Shown one piece after another: positions 24,201 to 37,420 of a stretch of 64,000 bases of DNA; the first letter of the stretch is position 1, and each line of letters starts with the position of its first letter. The DNA comes from Chamaea fasciata (lineage: Eukaryota > Chordata > Aves > Passeriformes > Sylviidae), in NCBI GenBank assembly GCA_029207755.1, contig JARCOQ010000007.1, positions 42,241,656 to 42,305,655 of the forward strand, given 5' to 3'. Made by a program: the position numbers and the translations under genes. The notes beneath the pieces were generated by a model. That model worked only from the letters and a program-made list of their open reading frames with translations. It did not search any database and was not told the DNA's origin.

Positions 24201-27200
24201 CTTAATCCTCCCAGGAGGTTTATTACTCAATTAGCCATGGTAATACAGCAGAACATTTCACAAAATATAAAATACTGGCGTTTATTTGTTTAGAATCAGT
24301 TGCTTTTTTATTTGCCTAGCCTTGGTTTTGTGTTCCAAAACTACACAAATGGTACCCTCTGGTCAATCATACCGGTTGTTTGCTGTTTTCTGTAATCCAG
24401 CCCATGAGAACTGGAAGCCAAAAATTCAGTGTATATGGGTGAAGCAGGTTAAGACAGCCTTCATTAATCTCTGTGTTTCTGTCTAGAATGCTCTCACTCA
24501 CCTGGTAACGAATAACTTCAAGGCTGAGTCACATGTAATTTCATATCAGTGTAGTCACAGCAGTGACTATAGAGTGGTGAAAACATCTAGCTAGGTATGG
24601 CTAGCTATAAATTAAAATAACCCAATTCTCTTCTTTCAAATCAGAATGAAACAAAACATAAATTGTCCAATAACTACACAAGAGAAATAATGGAAATAAT
24701 GTTGAAGCAAGCTTCTAAACTAGTTGTTACTTTGTATTAGCCTGCTACTTTTTCTTTTTATGCTTTCTCCTTTGAGGAGCAATGGCAAACTCAAGATCCA
24801 GCTTGTAAATGTTCTCTGCCACCTCACGATGGTCTAAGAATTACATGGTATGGGTTACTCAGTGCATCCCAAAGATGTTTCTTTTCTGTTGGTAAAGCAG
24901 GACTTCATTTTGCTCTTGAATTAAAGTCAGACCATAATTCCTTTGATTATTGCAGAAATGTTTAACTACAATAATCTGGGATCACGGGAATTGTTATTCC
25001 CTTCACTGCCGGACACTTGCTAGTGAGGACTTCCTTTCTGTTGAGGGAAATAGCTCTTTATGCAGGCAGGCTGTGGTCTGACATTTGCGGCTTGGGTGGG
25101 AAACCCCGAGTTTGTTCTGGATTGATGATACTGGGTGTGTTTGGGTTTTTTGAGTTTGACTTTTTGTTTGGTTTGTTTATTTCTTTTCAAGAGGACAGAC
25201 AGAGACTCTTCTGGAGGATAGTTGTTTTTGAACTGACACAAAGGTGCAGAAATTGCCTTGATCTCTCAAAACTTCGTTTTGTTATCACCAGTCTCCTCAG
25301 TGGTTCTGAACCACATGGTATTTTCTGTAGTTCACTGAGAAATTTTTTCAGTGAAGAAATTTTTGTTTGACATTGTGTTGATTTAGTTGTTACCAGTAAA
25401 TACAAAACTGTGTAATCTCCTTCTCTAGCACAGCCCAGTAGATAGGACACCAGAACCAACTTTTTAGGCCCAAACTATAGTTATAGGATTCCATTGTAGG
25501 AAAACCTTACGTGAATCACTGGGTCAAGTCCTCCAGCTGTTACAGACACCATTTTCTCTGTTCTCTTCAATTATATTTTGTTTCCAGACTTTGCCTGACA
25601 TTTCAACAAAACACTGCCCCAGGCATTTAAGCTCTTGTGTGCCCAGATTCTTTCTTTATGTGATATGGCATTAGTATTTCCTTTTTCTTTTTTGTAAAGT
25701 GTTTTCAGATGTATAGCTGAAAAATACTAATTAATTGTTTGTATTTGTACTGTCATATTATATCTAAAGGAACCTGCAGTCAGCTGACACATCTTCCTGG
25801 AGAACAATGCAGAATGCTGGCAACAACAAATTCCTTTTTCGGGATGTTTTGGTTTATTTTGGTTTGGTTTTTTTATTATTATTTAATGCACCAATAACCC
25901 ACAGGCAGAGTCAGGAATAATGAGCTGCTCTTCAGACCCTGTAGAAATTTATATTGCACTTGACAGGACTCTGCTTACTTGCAAATTGAAAATACACTTG
26001 TCCTGTCTCACAAGCATGGTCTTGTGGTAAAATGGGTGCTGTCTGCCCTCAGCCTGGAGCTGCAGAGATCAATGAAAAGGCACATACAGTCCAGCACTTG
26101 TCACTGCTGGGATTGAAGGTAACCACAGCAGATGATGAGCTGTACATGCCATGTTCCTATTCTGAGCTGTGCAAAAATAACTTCCATTTTCTTTTCTGAG
26201 TACTTTCTTGTCCTGCCCAGCACTGTTCTTCCAGAGCCTTATACAAGTCAGCACAAACTTGTTAGCATTTCTGGGACAAGCCTGCACTTCTGACTACAGA
26301 GAAGCAGGGGACACCATAGGTTTTTGAGAACAACTGGGTGCATCTCCAGCAAATGGCTATTGCCTGACACAGTTGTTCTGGTGCCGGGAAGTCATATGGC
26401 TCTTCTCTCCATGTGGCTGGAGATGCCTAATGAGCATTGAGCAGATATGTCAGTGACCACTCTCAGACTTGAGATTTTTTGTTCTCATTGGAAAACCATG
26501 TGTGTTTCTCCATCCTGCAGCATTACAGTCACTTCTTTGGACCATCACATTTGTGTGCCTTTAATTAAAATGGGTGTTTTAAAAAGAAGAAAGGCTGGCC
26601 AGAGCATTAAGTCAGAGATAAGAATGATAGGTCAAGATTCTGAGCTCTTAACACTGTCAAACAAAATGTGGTATCAGTCTCCTTAGGCCCATTTTTACAC
26701 ACAGGCAGGCTATGTTGCAAGCCTTACGCTTTTTCTTTTTAATACATTGCTAGAGCTGTATTGCAAACAAACATATCACATAATTATAACAGTGGCACTA
26801 CAGTAAGCCTGTGTCCAGCTGATCTTTTGTCTTTTTGTTCCTAGTACACACTTGTACAATTAAGTTGTTTCTTTGAGCTATGTAAAACCATAATTGCAGA
26901 TACTAGTACTGTGCCAGCATGACATTATGTGGTATCTGATGGCTACCAACAGCTCTCAAATGCTGTAAGTAACTCTTTGAACTGTCAAAACTGAATATGA
27001 ACATTGGACTGGTGTTCAAGTGGGTGTTGAAAAATGAAGTGAGGTGTATAACTAAATAATATCAGCTTGAATTAAAATATATCGTTCAAACTTTTAATGG
27101 GAATGAGGAGAATTTTCAGTCAACGCCATTTCTTCAGCATGTCATTCTTACATGACAATGACTTTCTGACACTTTATAGTGAGTTCTAACTACCTCTTAT

Positions 27201-30200
27201 CAGCCTTTGCCTGCGCTTATGTCTGGTGTCTGCACTATACAGGAAAAGGGTTATTGCTCTTCTTACATTAATCCTTGCAGTACTTTTTTAAGCATGGATA
27301 ATTGTTTGTATCTTAGGTTCTGTAAAAACTTTCCTCTACGGGGCCTTCATTTTAGTTAGAAGCTGAAATAAAATTCTACTTTAACACTGCAGGCATAAAA
27401 CTTCCAATTAGTTTTGGCTTCCTGAGAAAGCACTGCTTTTAAGACAGTTTTACCTTTTGGTTTTCTAATTTTTGCTGTATATGTAAGAAACCCTGAGGCT
27501 GGAATGTTGTCTTTCCCCACTCTATCGAGATGTGTGTTTCAGAAACAGACTATCCCCAGCTAGAAGGACCTTATAGGTGATTCAGACTTTGGGCATCACA
27601 GAAGCTTCTAATACTTCCTTGGCTATTATTAGACAACAAATTTCTTCATTGCTGGCATGTGTAAGCACCAGTGATACTGGGCTCACTGAGATGCAAGGAA
27701 TATTTTAAAAGAAAAAGATGGTTAACTTTGCCAGTATATAGTTTTTTCAATTTAACCTCTTGAAGGCTTTAACTTATTTTGTAAAACATTTGTGAATAAG
27801 TCATTTAAATTAGAAAGAGACCATATTTACTCCCTCTAGATTTCCAGAACTCATCCAGTGTAAATCACTAGTGTTCAGAGTCAATATAATTTGTAAGATT
27901 TCTGTGGTTTATATGAAATGAGTGGGCAGGTATTATATTATGCCATAATTTACAGCTGCTTTAGTGCACTTGGCTTTGTACTTCTGCTGCTGAAGCCTTT
28001 GGTAAACCTACCACTAGTTCAGGTTTCAGCAATTGTGGAGCACATTTTCAGGAACAAGTAGTAGTACTGACCTATAGTTTGGTAGAATTGATCCCTCGTT
28101 TTTCCAGTGTGGCGGTGCAGAACCCCCAGCTGAAGAGAAGGTTGATATCTGCCATTTCCTTCTTCAGTTCATGTGAGGGGCTCCAGTTCACATCTCCATT
28201 TTAGAGTCACTTTTTCATAGGCTGAACTTGTAACCCCTTCTGTCGCAAGCATTTCTGAAGTCAGGGTACTTGAAGCATCTTCAGGTACCATCTTCTCTTC
28301 ATTGGGTGCTTCCCTCAGGGAGAGACTCAGCAACCCAGCTGCAGAGGCTGAAGACTGGCTGGCACAAGTATTACTAGGAATTTCAGGGTTATATTCTCAA
28401 GACAGAAAAATTCAGCCCACATGCCAATGCAGCTAATAAAAGATGGGGTGTACATAAAAGCTGGTCTTTCATAACATCTGCTGTGTCAGCCAGGATGCCA
28501 TTTTCCACTAGACTTGACATCTGAGCCATTGCTACAGAAGATTTAATGGTCTTAACCAAAGTGCATTGGAAAACTCCAGTATTCTGAACTTTTCTTATTA
28601 ACTAGATGAGCCATTCTTTTCAAAAAAAGTTACAAGCCTGGAAATTCAAGTGGAAATGCAGCTAAAAGTCGATCATCTGGGAAGCTGCTGGTTACCTTGT
28701 TATTGGCCTCTTTTTATACTGTTGCTGCTGTGAGTATCCCAGAGCACATCTGAAATACCCTGGCAAGGAGTCACTCTCCAGAGAACACTCCTTCTGCATG
28801 GACAGGCATGTTCCTCAGCGAAGTGGCTCTGCACAACCCCTTGCTGCCATCTCCTGCCTGTGGAGGATGTTTGCCACCAGAAGAACCCAAGGGCAAAGAT
28901 GATCCAGTAGCAATGAAGTGAAGGTTGAAAAAACTTATTTGATGGTTCTGTGCCACTGCTTGTTGCCTGGCATTTTCAGCCAATGGATAATGACTGCACA
29001 GAGCTAGCTGTGCTGCACTAGGACTTCAAGAAATGCTTGCATTAGCCTAGGAATGACATAAATATATGGAAGCACTGCCACAGCAACTTGTTTGTTTCAG
29101 GTCAAGGCACTGCAAATGCCCCTAGGTAAACAGATCCAATAAAAACACTGGCTGTCTTGACCTTTGAAGCTGATAAATTGTGTTGCAATCAGTTACACTC
29201 CTTTTCTTTCACACACTTTCTCTCATCTTCCTCTTTTTCTCTCCCTTTAGTTTATGTAAATTCTCTTCATTTCTAACTAAGGATAAAAAAGCTTTCCATA
29301 AAAATTGTAATTTCCTTTTTTTTTAACAGATGCATGTATTATTAAAGAGAGAATTTTATATGGTCTTCAATTTAATGACTAATGAATTGAGTATTACTGA
29401 AATGCATTACACTTTGGATACTGATCCTGTATTTTTAGACAAATAGTATGAACACCATGGACAGGAGTAGAGTGATCTAGTTTATTTGTTTTAGTTTATT
29501 GAAGAATATCTTGACTGAGCCAGTCCTTAAAAGTTCTATCACAATGGCACAGAACTATTAATTTATTGTCTGTAATAGACTGGGTTTTTTATGAAAATGT
29601 TTTCTGTAGCTACCAAGTATATTCCACTAGCAATCTCATTTCTGAACATTAATATATTCCATTATTGAGGACATAATTTCTGTCATTTTCTGATAGATAC
29701 CAATATCTAAGGGATAGAGCTATAACCTGAGAAGCTTTCTAACATGAGGAGAAAAGTTAAAGCCTTTAAATCTGAAATAACTAGCTGAAATCTTGTGTTC
29801 ATGGATAAAATCAAGAGCTTCATCACTGAAATACCCTCACTGCTCTTTCTTTTATGGGTATGCATTGAGAATGTGATCAGAGTGGGCATCAGACTCTTCC
29901 CCTTAAATGGCACCTTTATGCTGAGGCCAGAGATGTGTGACTTTAGGGGAAACAAGTACTCTTAATGAAGGATATTATTTCTACAGAATGGGATTATGAC
30001 CTTCTGATAGAAAGATAGTTGCAATGGGAAATCCTTGGCCTTCGGCACTGTTGAAATTCATTGTTGCCAGGCTTTTTTTAAAGAAAGATTCTCTAAAGTC
30101 TCAAAAGGGTTGGGGTTTTTTTTTAAAAGAATATTTGTAGTTCAAGGGTGATGCTTTAGAAAGCTGAGTTGAAGAAAGTGTGCTGTCAGCTCTGCAACTT

Positions 30201-32087
30201 ATACAGGTTGTTCATGTACTTCTCCTGTGCAGCTATCAGTGTGGTCATACACAGGAGAGGGAAGATAACGATTTTCCATCAAATGGCCATCCTTCTGGTT
30301 TTTTGTAACATTGCCAGTCAGAAGCCTATGGAGTATGGCTTCTGCTGCAGTGCAGAATGATTAATCACTGGCTAGGAAGGAAGAGCCGCTTACCCCCCTA
30401 TTCCTTGTAGAAATAGCAGAGCTTTGATGTGTGAGTTGGTGCCCACACGACAGGCACTCCCAAACTCTCTGACACAGGGGGATAGTCAGTAATGTTGCAG
30501 GAGTGGAAAGCTGTGCTTAATTTGCATATGCATTCCCATATTTTAGACGTAATGTATTCCGTAACAGCATTGCTGTTTTGTGCTCTACTCTCCTATAAGA
30601 AGCAACCAGCTATGAAATCAACACCATTTGTACCTGACTTCTGTAAAGGCAGGTTGCTATGCGCTATCTGCAGTGAATCATGACTCTGCATAAGGCCTCT
30701 ACACATCCCAGCTTCCCAAACTCTTTGTTCCCTCATTCTTGTGAATGATGCAGAGCTGCAAGAGGAAAAAGTACGTCCTGTCTCTCACCTCTTCTAATAG
30801 CTAGTGGTCACTTTGTCGCCTTGAAATTTCTCTTCCCTTTCCTGCTTCTCTCTAGCCTACCTCTTACCCAAGATCACTGTTTCTGTGAGAGAAGAACCCA
30901 GGAAAAAGCTTACCATCATCCTCTCTGCAAAAGGAAAATACGTTTTCCCGGTGAATAGGTTAGGCTGATGAAGTGAGAGAAAGCCATTTTTCCAGCTATA
31001 CAGTCATTGCCTTTAAAATACTGCTCTAAGATGCTCAGATATTGCCATGGTGTGGTACAAGAGCTTTCTCATATAGAACAAATTCACTGCCCCCTTTCTG
31101 TGTATTAGACAGTGACTATCAACAGAATGATGATGTAGGTTCATGTGGTAGCTGCTAGATATGATTACAGGGTGCTCATTCTGAGTGAGGTTATCTGATC
31201 TGCTACAGTGCAGGACTGAATAGGAGATGGGAGAAACTGCTGTTCTCTCCAGGCACATGAAGGGGCAGGGAACTAGGAGGACTGACTGATGCTCCAATCT
31301 GCTTTGGCAAAGGCTGTGCTACCTATAGATTTTTCTGAACTGCTTAGTAGAAAATTGGATCAGGTGACTTAAGAAGGCAACAGGAGTGTCAGTTATCAAT
31401 TGGAGTCTTTCAAAAAGGCAAACAATTTTCTTGTTCTTTTCTATATAGTGACTTCTACATCGTGCCCTGTCACCGCTTCCTTTTTTTGTATTTGACAGCT
31501 TAGTCTTTTCCTTTAAATACTGAAATCTAAGAGCAGAGCACTAGTGTTGTGCTATCGTGCATGTCCCCAGTTGCCACTAAGTATTGAAGTCTGGCTTGGA
31601 CTGGGGCCAGAATAGATGCCTTCAGGCTGGACAGCTTTGAAGCACATGGAAGCTAGATAAGTCATGTATGAAAATCAAAGTGTATCAGTTCTGTAGTCAA
31701 CAAAGAAAGAAGCAACCAAAATTAGGAATGCAAGCTCTCCAGAAAATAGAAGGTCAGATTTGGCTTTCTAAATAAGGCACACAGTAATCAAAAGATTTTT
31801 AGCCAACGTGTACAATTTCTACCCTTTTTCCCCCGAAGACTCCTTAAGAAGTGTTCGTTATTCCCTGGAAGATGTAGTTTAAAACACTTAGTTGTCTCCT
31901 GCATATTTTGAAATTGAACCTGTTTGGAATATACTTTTACAGAGTAAAGGGAAGCTGGAATCATATGCTTCTATTTGTCTTCACAGCTAAGCAAACTGTT
32001 TTACACATGCACATATGGAAATATAAAATACATACAATATGGATCCATATATATCCATGCGTACTCATATAGACATATATATATAGG
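18213..32087. other. Long intronic stretch without recognised genes or repeats
   Basis: Nearly 14 kb in which I recognise no exon, RNA gene or interspersed repeat. It includes a 3-unit 13-14-bp tandem repeat (22049-22089) and G/T-rich blocks at about 20702-20723, 25139-25185 and 25845-25875. A pyrimidine tract ending in AG at about 29220-29250 mimics a splice acceptor but has no open exon after it. Open frames are of chance length on both strands. Confidence 0.55.
22049..22089. repeat. Short tandem repeat, three units of 13-14 bp
   Basis: Three adjacent units: taacatgcgcaagc, taacatgtgcaag and taacatgtgcaagc. The first differs by one C/T change (a CpG in unit one) and the second lacks the final c. 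Confidence 0.9.
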
Positions 32088-32260
32088 TTATTATAGCACA
32101 GAACTGGAAGTCAGATCAACCTGAACCTGTTTTCAGTTCAGCTGTTGCCCTGCTCTGTGATGTTGAATTCTACACTTGAATTCTTACTTTCCGGTTGTAA
32201 AGTGTGAAGATGTATTTCTGTCCTAGGATAATGCTCCATTTAAGTTAATGGTCGTAAAAT
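32088..32260 (+). repeat. MIR-like ancient SINE fragment, plus strand
   Basis: The order 'gcacagaactggaagtcaga', 'ttcagttcagctgttgccct', 'gctctgtgatgttg' and 'ttactttccggttgtaaagt' follows the MIR layout (gagcactggagtcaga ... ctgccactgctgtgtgacctt ... tttcctcatctgtaaaatg). It is strongly diverged; edges are approximate. Confidence 0.5.
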
Positions 32261-32776
32261 ACCTAGGAATTGAATGAAAATTAAGTGCACAGAGGAAAGC
32301 AGGGTAGTGTGATGTCAAACAGGAGACACAGGACCTGGGACTGCCCAGGAACTTCGGAGGGGAATGTCTTGTAGAACAGCTTTAGACTGAAATGGTCTGT
32401 TTTACTGTGGTACATTGTAAAATGCCTTCAGTAGGAGTGCACTAGGAGCAGTGATGGTTCTGCTCAAAAAGGCAGGCAAAAAACAGGGAAATAGGCTGAA
32501 AGGATACATGGTGACCATCTGCTGAGATCTTACTTTGTATTTGTTGGGAACTATTTCAGCTGTTCTGACAGGCTGCCTGAAAGGATCAAACAACCTGTGT
32601 TAGGCAGGCATCGGCAACAGTAGCTGGGAACAATGATCCTGTGCCCTTAAGTTATCTGAAGCTGTGTACTAGGAAGCAGGCTTTTTCTCGGTTTCCTTGA
32701 TAATGAACTGTTTTAACCAGGGCTTCTACCATGATTCACTTGTGATGTGCTTTTGAGGTAGGTTATGTACTCTTCC

Positions 32777-32890
32777 CTCAGAGAAGGAAAACAAGTGCAG
32801 AAAGCTCAAGTGTTTTGCCTGAAGGCTGCAAAGTGAATCAGTGCCATGTCACAGGATGAATCCAGAGTATATGACTCAGTTCACTTACTG
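32777..32890 (-). repeat. MIR-like ancient SINE fragment, minus strand
   Basis: On the plus strand the order is ctcagagaaggaaaac, cagaaagctcaagtgttttg, cctgaaggctgcaaagtgaa, tcagtgcc and 'gatgaatccagagtatatga' with ctcag. This parallels the reverse complement of MIR (gaggcacagagaggttaagt, gacttgcccaaggtcacaca, gtggcagagc, gaacccaggtctgactcc). Confidence 0.55.
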
Positions 32891-33239
32891 TGACTAGATG
32901 GTGCTCTCTCTGATGGATGCAGTCATTTCAGTTGCTGCTCATGACTTAAAATAGGGAGCCAAGAGGTATTTTAACTAGCATAGTACTAACTTGATTCCTC
33001 AGTGTCATGGCCTATTCCCGACTGCCCACGGCCATTTCTGATACCTTCAGCATTTTTCTTGCAGCTGTTTTCTTTTTTTTTCTTTTAAGCAGGTGTTGTA
33101 GATAATGAGGGTGAAAAGAACTCACAAAGCCACCCACTCAATCTAAACAGATGTTTTATCTGAAACCTTCATTTCTTTAAATTAAGCTCATGATTCTTGT
33201 CGTGTCCATCTTTTAAGTCATCTTCTTTGCAGCACACTT

Positions 33240-33650
33240 TAACATATTTTAGTACTGCTGCCATGTTCAGGCCCAGGCTTCTAGGCTAAAGAACAGGTTT
33301 TTTCACCTTTCTTCTGGTCTCTGTTTTCTGGAGCTCTTATTGTTCTTGTAGCTGTGTCCTGTATCGTCTCCAGCTGTTTGTCCCGTAACTTCACATGCTT
33401 TGTAGCACCCAAACACAGTGTTTAAGGGAAAGATTTACCAACGTTGAATAGATTGTACAGGAGGCAATAGTAGACCTCTGGTTTGTATTTCTGCAATAAA
33501 CTATAGCTGTATTTATACGCCTTGGTTTATCATTCCCTATTCTAATATCAGCATGAGTTCTTTCACTGCTGTGTATCCTGCTAGGTCCTCCTCTTCACAA
33601 CTGCTGCGAGGCTGATCACTCCTCATTATACAGTCAGGCAGGTTTATTCA
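33240..33650 (-). mobile_element. Probable ancient CR1/L3-type LINE fragment, minus strand
   Basis: The plus strand reads 'ttctggtctctgttttctgg', 'gagctcttattgttcttgta', 'tcgtctccagctgtttgtcc', 'tgtagcacccaaacacagtg' and later 'gctaggtcctcctcttcaca'. This order resembles the reverse complement of old CR1 ORF2/3' sequence (gctcttctctggactttctc, caatttgtcc, ggtgcccagaactggacaca, ... ccctagatctctttctgcag). It is heavily diverged and no frame survives. I rate it as likely but not certain. Confidence 0.45.
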
Positions 33651-34769
33651 GAACTACTGTAGAAATTAATTGCTTTGGAGTTTAGTTTTATTGCTTTGTA
33701 GCCTGTGTATTTTAAATTTTAAAATCAATTTGAAGTAAATTCAGTTTTGTGGTAAATTCAAAATTTGATTAAGATGAAGATTTTATCAGCCTGGTTTTTT
33801 TTCTATCCTTCAGGTCATAAGGACAAACAGACATGATATAACCTCCCATTTTCATTCAGAATTACTGCTAATTATTCTCAGAACATGTTTCTTCAGTTGG
33901 TTTTGTGACACTGTGTAGAAGTATGTATTCCTGTGGCACGTAAAACTCTGTTGAAGGATTTTCAAGGTATAAAGTTCTGGTTCTACCCTCATCAACAATC
34001 CATGGAAAAAACTGGCTGCTTTGACAGAGTTTGGTTTTGAGAAATCCAGTTCTTCTGTTATTCACCTCCATGTTGTTTTCCAGGCACTTTCAGTTTGAAT
34101 ATTCTTCCCCTCTTTTCTATCACTTGAATACTGAAACTGATAATGCTGTAGAAAAGTTACAGCATGGTTCGTGATCCTGGACTTCTCTCTCTAGTACCTC
34201 TTCAGTCACGGGCTTTAACACATAATTTGTTTTGCAAGTCCTTAGTTAACTGTCTGCAGTAACAGGCTAATGATTTTTATAGGTGGGATATCAGAATCAG
34301 GACGTTCAATAAAGTATCCCTGTGTTGGTTTGATAATGAAGGAGTAAGGGGAGAATTTAAACTTCCTAGAAAGCATTAGAAAGCTGCTGAATAATTTCTT
34401 GGAAGATGTTCTATGATGGAGGGAACGTGCCTCAAACCTGCTCTTTTCAGGAAGACAGATCAGAATATTATTAAGGGATGCGTTGTTAGATTAACAAAAA
34501 GGGGTTCAGATAGAATGGAGGAGCAAATCTTTAACAACTCAAAATTAAAAAGATCCATGAAAATAACTGCTGTAGAACAGAAGCAGAGTACACATTATTT
34601 CAATGCATGTTTATATAGCTCAGCGATTGTGACTTTAGAAAAGGTGGTTGGATTGGTAATTAAATTAATTTACTGTATGAACCAGCACCTAAGTTAATAT
34701 CTGGCATTGACTGTGCTTCTCCAATCTGCCAGTATTAATTCTGTGCCATCCATACTATGGGAATAGTGA

Positions 34770-36010
34770 AACAAATAAATGGGACTTATTTAGCCTTTCA
34801 GAAATTCCTTGTAAGAGCTGATAAGGAAGCAAAGGTGTCAGATAGGAAAAGGTAAATGTCTGTCATGATTTGAAACCGGCAAAGGACAGGAGACCAAAAA
34901 GAGAAATAGATGCTTGATTTTCAGGTTAATAGAAAAATGGCAAAAGGTTAATGGAAGAGTGCCTCAAACTTCTGTTTGAGGACCACTGTATTTAATCAGT
35001 GATGTGGAAAAGGGAATTGTCAGTGTAGTTGCAAGATCTGCAGATAATATGAACTCATTTATGGAAGTTTGTGTTTGAGAAGACCGTGAGGAATTTGAGG
35101 CACCTGATAAAAAAGGTTATATTGGCAGTAGCACATGATCCGCAATCCTTTGTTGACAACTACAAAGTAATGCCCATTGCCAGGAATAATTTGAATTGTT
35201 CATACACATTACTAGGTTCTAAATTAACTGTAACCATTCAGGGAGAAAAAACAAAAACCTAGGGGACATTGCCAGAAGCTCAGTAAAAACATCTGCTCAT
35301 TGCACAGCAGAAGTCAAAAAGCAAGTATTACACTGTGATACAGGAATAATGGGGTAGAAAATTCCACTGATCACAGCATTATATAAAACAGTGGTACATC
35401 CTTACCAAGGATGTAGCATTTATTTCTGCTCACAGAATCATGAAATAGTGTAACTAAAGGAAGTTCAAAAAACAGCTGCTAATGTTGACAAGAGACACAA
35501 GAGTAAATTACAGCAGGAAATAGTTAGGAGGCTGTGGTTGTCACAAAATTGGCAGGCACGGGGAAAATTCCTGAATGATTTGGGGAGGAAACAGTGAACA
35601 TTCTTATTTGTCCTTTTCGAAATGGCAAGAACAGGAAGATTTCAGAGGATTTGAAAGGTGATATTTTTGAAGATGACAGAAGAAAATGTGCTTTATTCAA
35701 AAGATAATTAACCTATAAAACTAATTACAAGAAAGAACCTAAACCAAAGAATTTGTCAGTGCTCAAAAGAGGATTAAACAAATGTATACTGAGAAAGTCC
35801 TCAGTAATATTTTGTAGTACTCCAAAAGGAGATTTCAACTTGTTTTAAGGCACTAACAGAAACACACTGTGAAACTGTAGAGAAACAGTAGCTGTGGCTC
35901 ATGGTACCTCATGAAATGGTGGGGGCAGTCTTCTGGAGACAAGTGCTGGCATTTGCTCTGGGGAATGTGTGATACTGGTCTAGATAGATCACTCATCTGA
36001 TCTGCTTGGT
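34770..36010 (+). mobile_element. Ancient CR1-type LINE: decayed reverse transcriptase end and 3' region
   Basis: The order of blocks matches old amniote CR1 elements: 'aggacaggagaccaaaaaga', 'gagtgcctcaaac' to 'gaggaccactgtatttaatc', 'gatgtggaaaagggaattgt', 'gttgcaagatctgcagataa' (remnant of the FADD-type RT motif), 'aaagtaatgcccattgccag', 'tcatacacattactaggttc', 'taaattaactgtaaccattc', 'aaaacatctgctcattgcac', 'agcagaagtcaaaaagcaag' and 'ataaaacagtggtacatcct'. The end, 'gatactggtctagatagatc', matches the usual CR1 terminus. Many stops and indels interrupt the frame, so it is a fossil. The 5' edge is uncertain. Confidence 0.75.
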
Positions 36011-37420
36011 AATTACTGTCTCCCTAAGCATGACACTGAATTTGGTGAAGGCAAATTTATAAAGCGTATTGCAATTTCAGATTAAAGAGTTCCTTTGACT
36101 TCCCTTTTCAGATGGAAGTATCTGCTGCTTAGAATGTGAACTCATCAAGTCAGGGGACATTTCTTGTCACTGGAAGGATGTTAATGTCGCCCATGTTATA
36201 TCAGTAATGGTAGTATACCAGATTATAATTACCATTTTAGTGAAATATAAGCAAGGAAAGAATCCATCCCTTTATCCCTTCAAATTCAAGAATTTATTGT
36301 ATAATAGAATAGCAAATTATATATATATTTATCATCACCTCTGTATAATTCATCACCTTATGTTTGAAGAAACCATTTTAAGAAGTCTTTGAGTCTTAGA
36401 ACATTCATCAACACGTGCGCATAGTTTTAAAGAAAAGTCCACTAATCTTATACATAGCAGCAAGATCAAGTGTACGATGTATGCTAAAGTAAGGAGGGGC
36501 TGGCAAAATCAAAGTTCTTTCTGTCGTGAAATCCCTAATGTGATCCAACAGTGAAATACACAGTGGATGAATAACTAAATCCAGACTTCATTTTCATTGT
36601 TTACAAGCACCAAAGAAAAGACTGCAAACTGATTAAAAGATCACTGACTGGGAGGACTTCATTTTTACCTTCAAAGTGTGCCCCAAAAACACTTCCATTG
36701 AATAATCCAACACACATAGGTATAAAAAGATCAAGCCAGCTTGCCCTTTAAAACCCAGTAGTACAAAGTCTCCCAGTGTTAAGCACACTGAACATAACTA
36801 GCTTCACAATTTCATTTTCTTAAGGAGAAATAATGCACTTATCATTAAACTCCCTGGGAAACCAGCATTAATAATATTCTTTGGTTATCAGAGCTATCAT
36901 TTCTCCTTCAGGCAGAGTTGAGAAATATGAAGTTAAAACCATCATTGAGTGTGATAATGAAGTCAGTCCATTTCAGTGCAAGACCACAGCAATTCTTTAT
37001 CGCTCCAAATGGGTTGTGGGGCTGAAAGCTGTTTTTTCTAGTTGGCAGAGTTGCTGAGTTCACTGATAACTATCATTTTCAGAACATATTTTGCTGCTTG
37101 TGGAAGAGCAAGAATATAAAAAGTACTCCAAAAATCTTCAAAACCTAAGAGACGGGCTTACAAAAGAATTTTCACAAAAGAAAACAGAATTGCACTGCCT
37201 TTCTAAGCTTCTGCCTACCTAAGATTTTCATTCAAACAGGGAGCTGACTATTTATGTTTATATGTGAACTCACATGACTGTCTTTGATTCAGCTTTGCAC
37301 CTTACACGCACACATTGCACATTCCTGCTCACGTTTACCCTTGCACACATAAATGTCTAAATTTTTCATTCACGGGCACCAGAAGAGCTTATTCTTATAC
37401 ACATTCAAAATACAAAGTTT
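36011..37420. other. Intronic stretch without recognised features
   Basis: About 1.4 kb of AT-rich sequence. Some CA-rich patches occur near 37290-37400. No exon-like segment or repeat is recognised. Confidence 0.55.

Noticed and set aside
29209..29250. Long pyrimidine tract ending in ctttag, resembling a strong splice acceptor
   Set aside because: The sequence that follows (tttatgtaaattctc) has early stops in the needed frames and no donor or coding character nearby.
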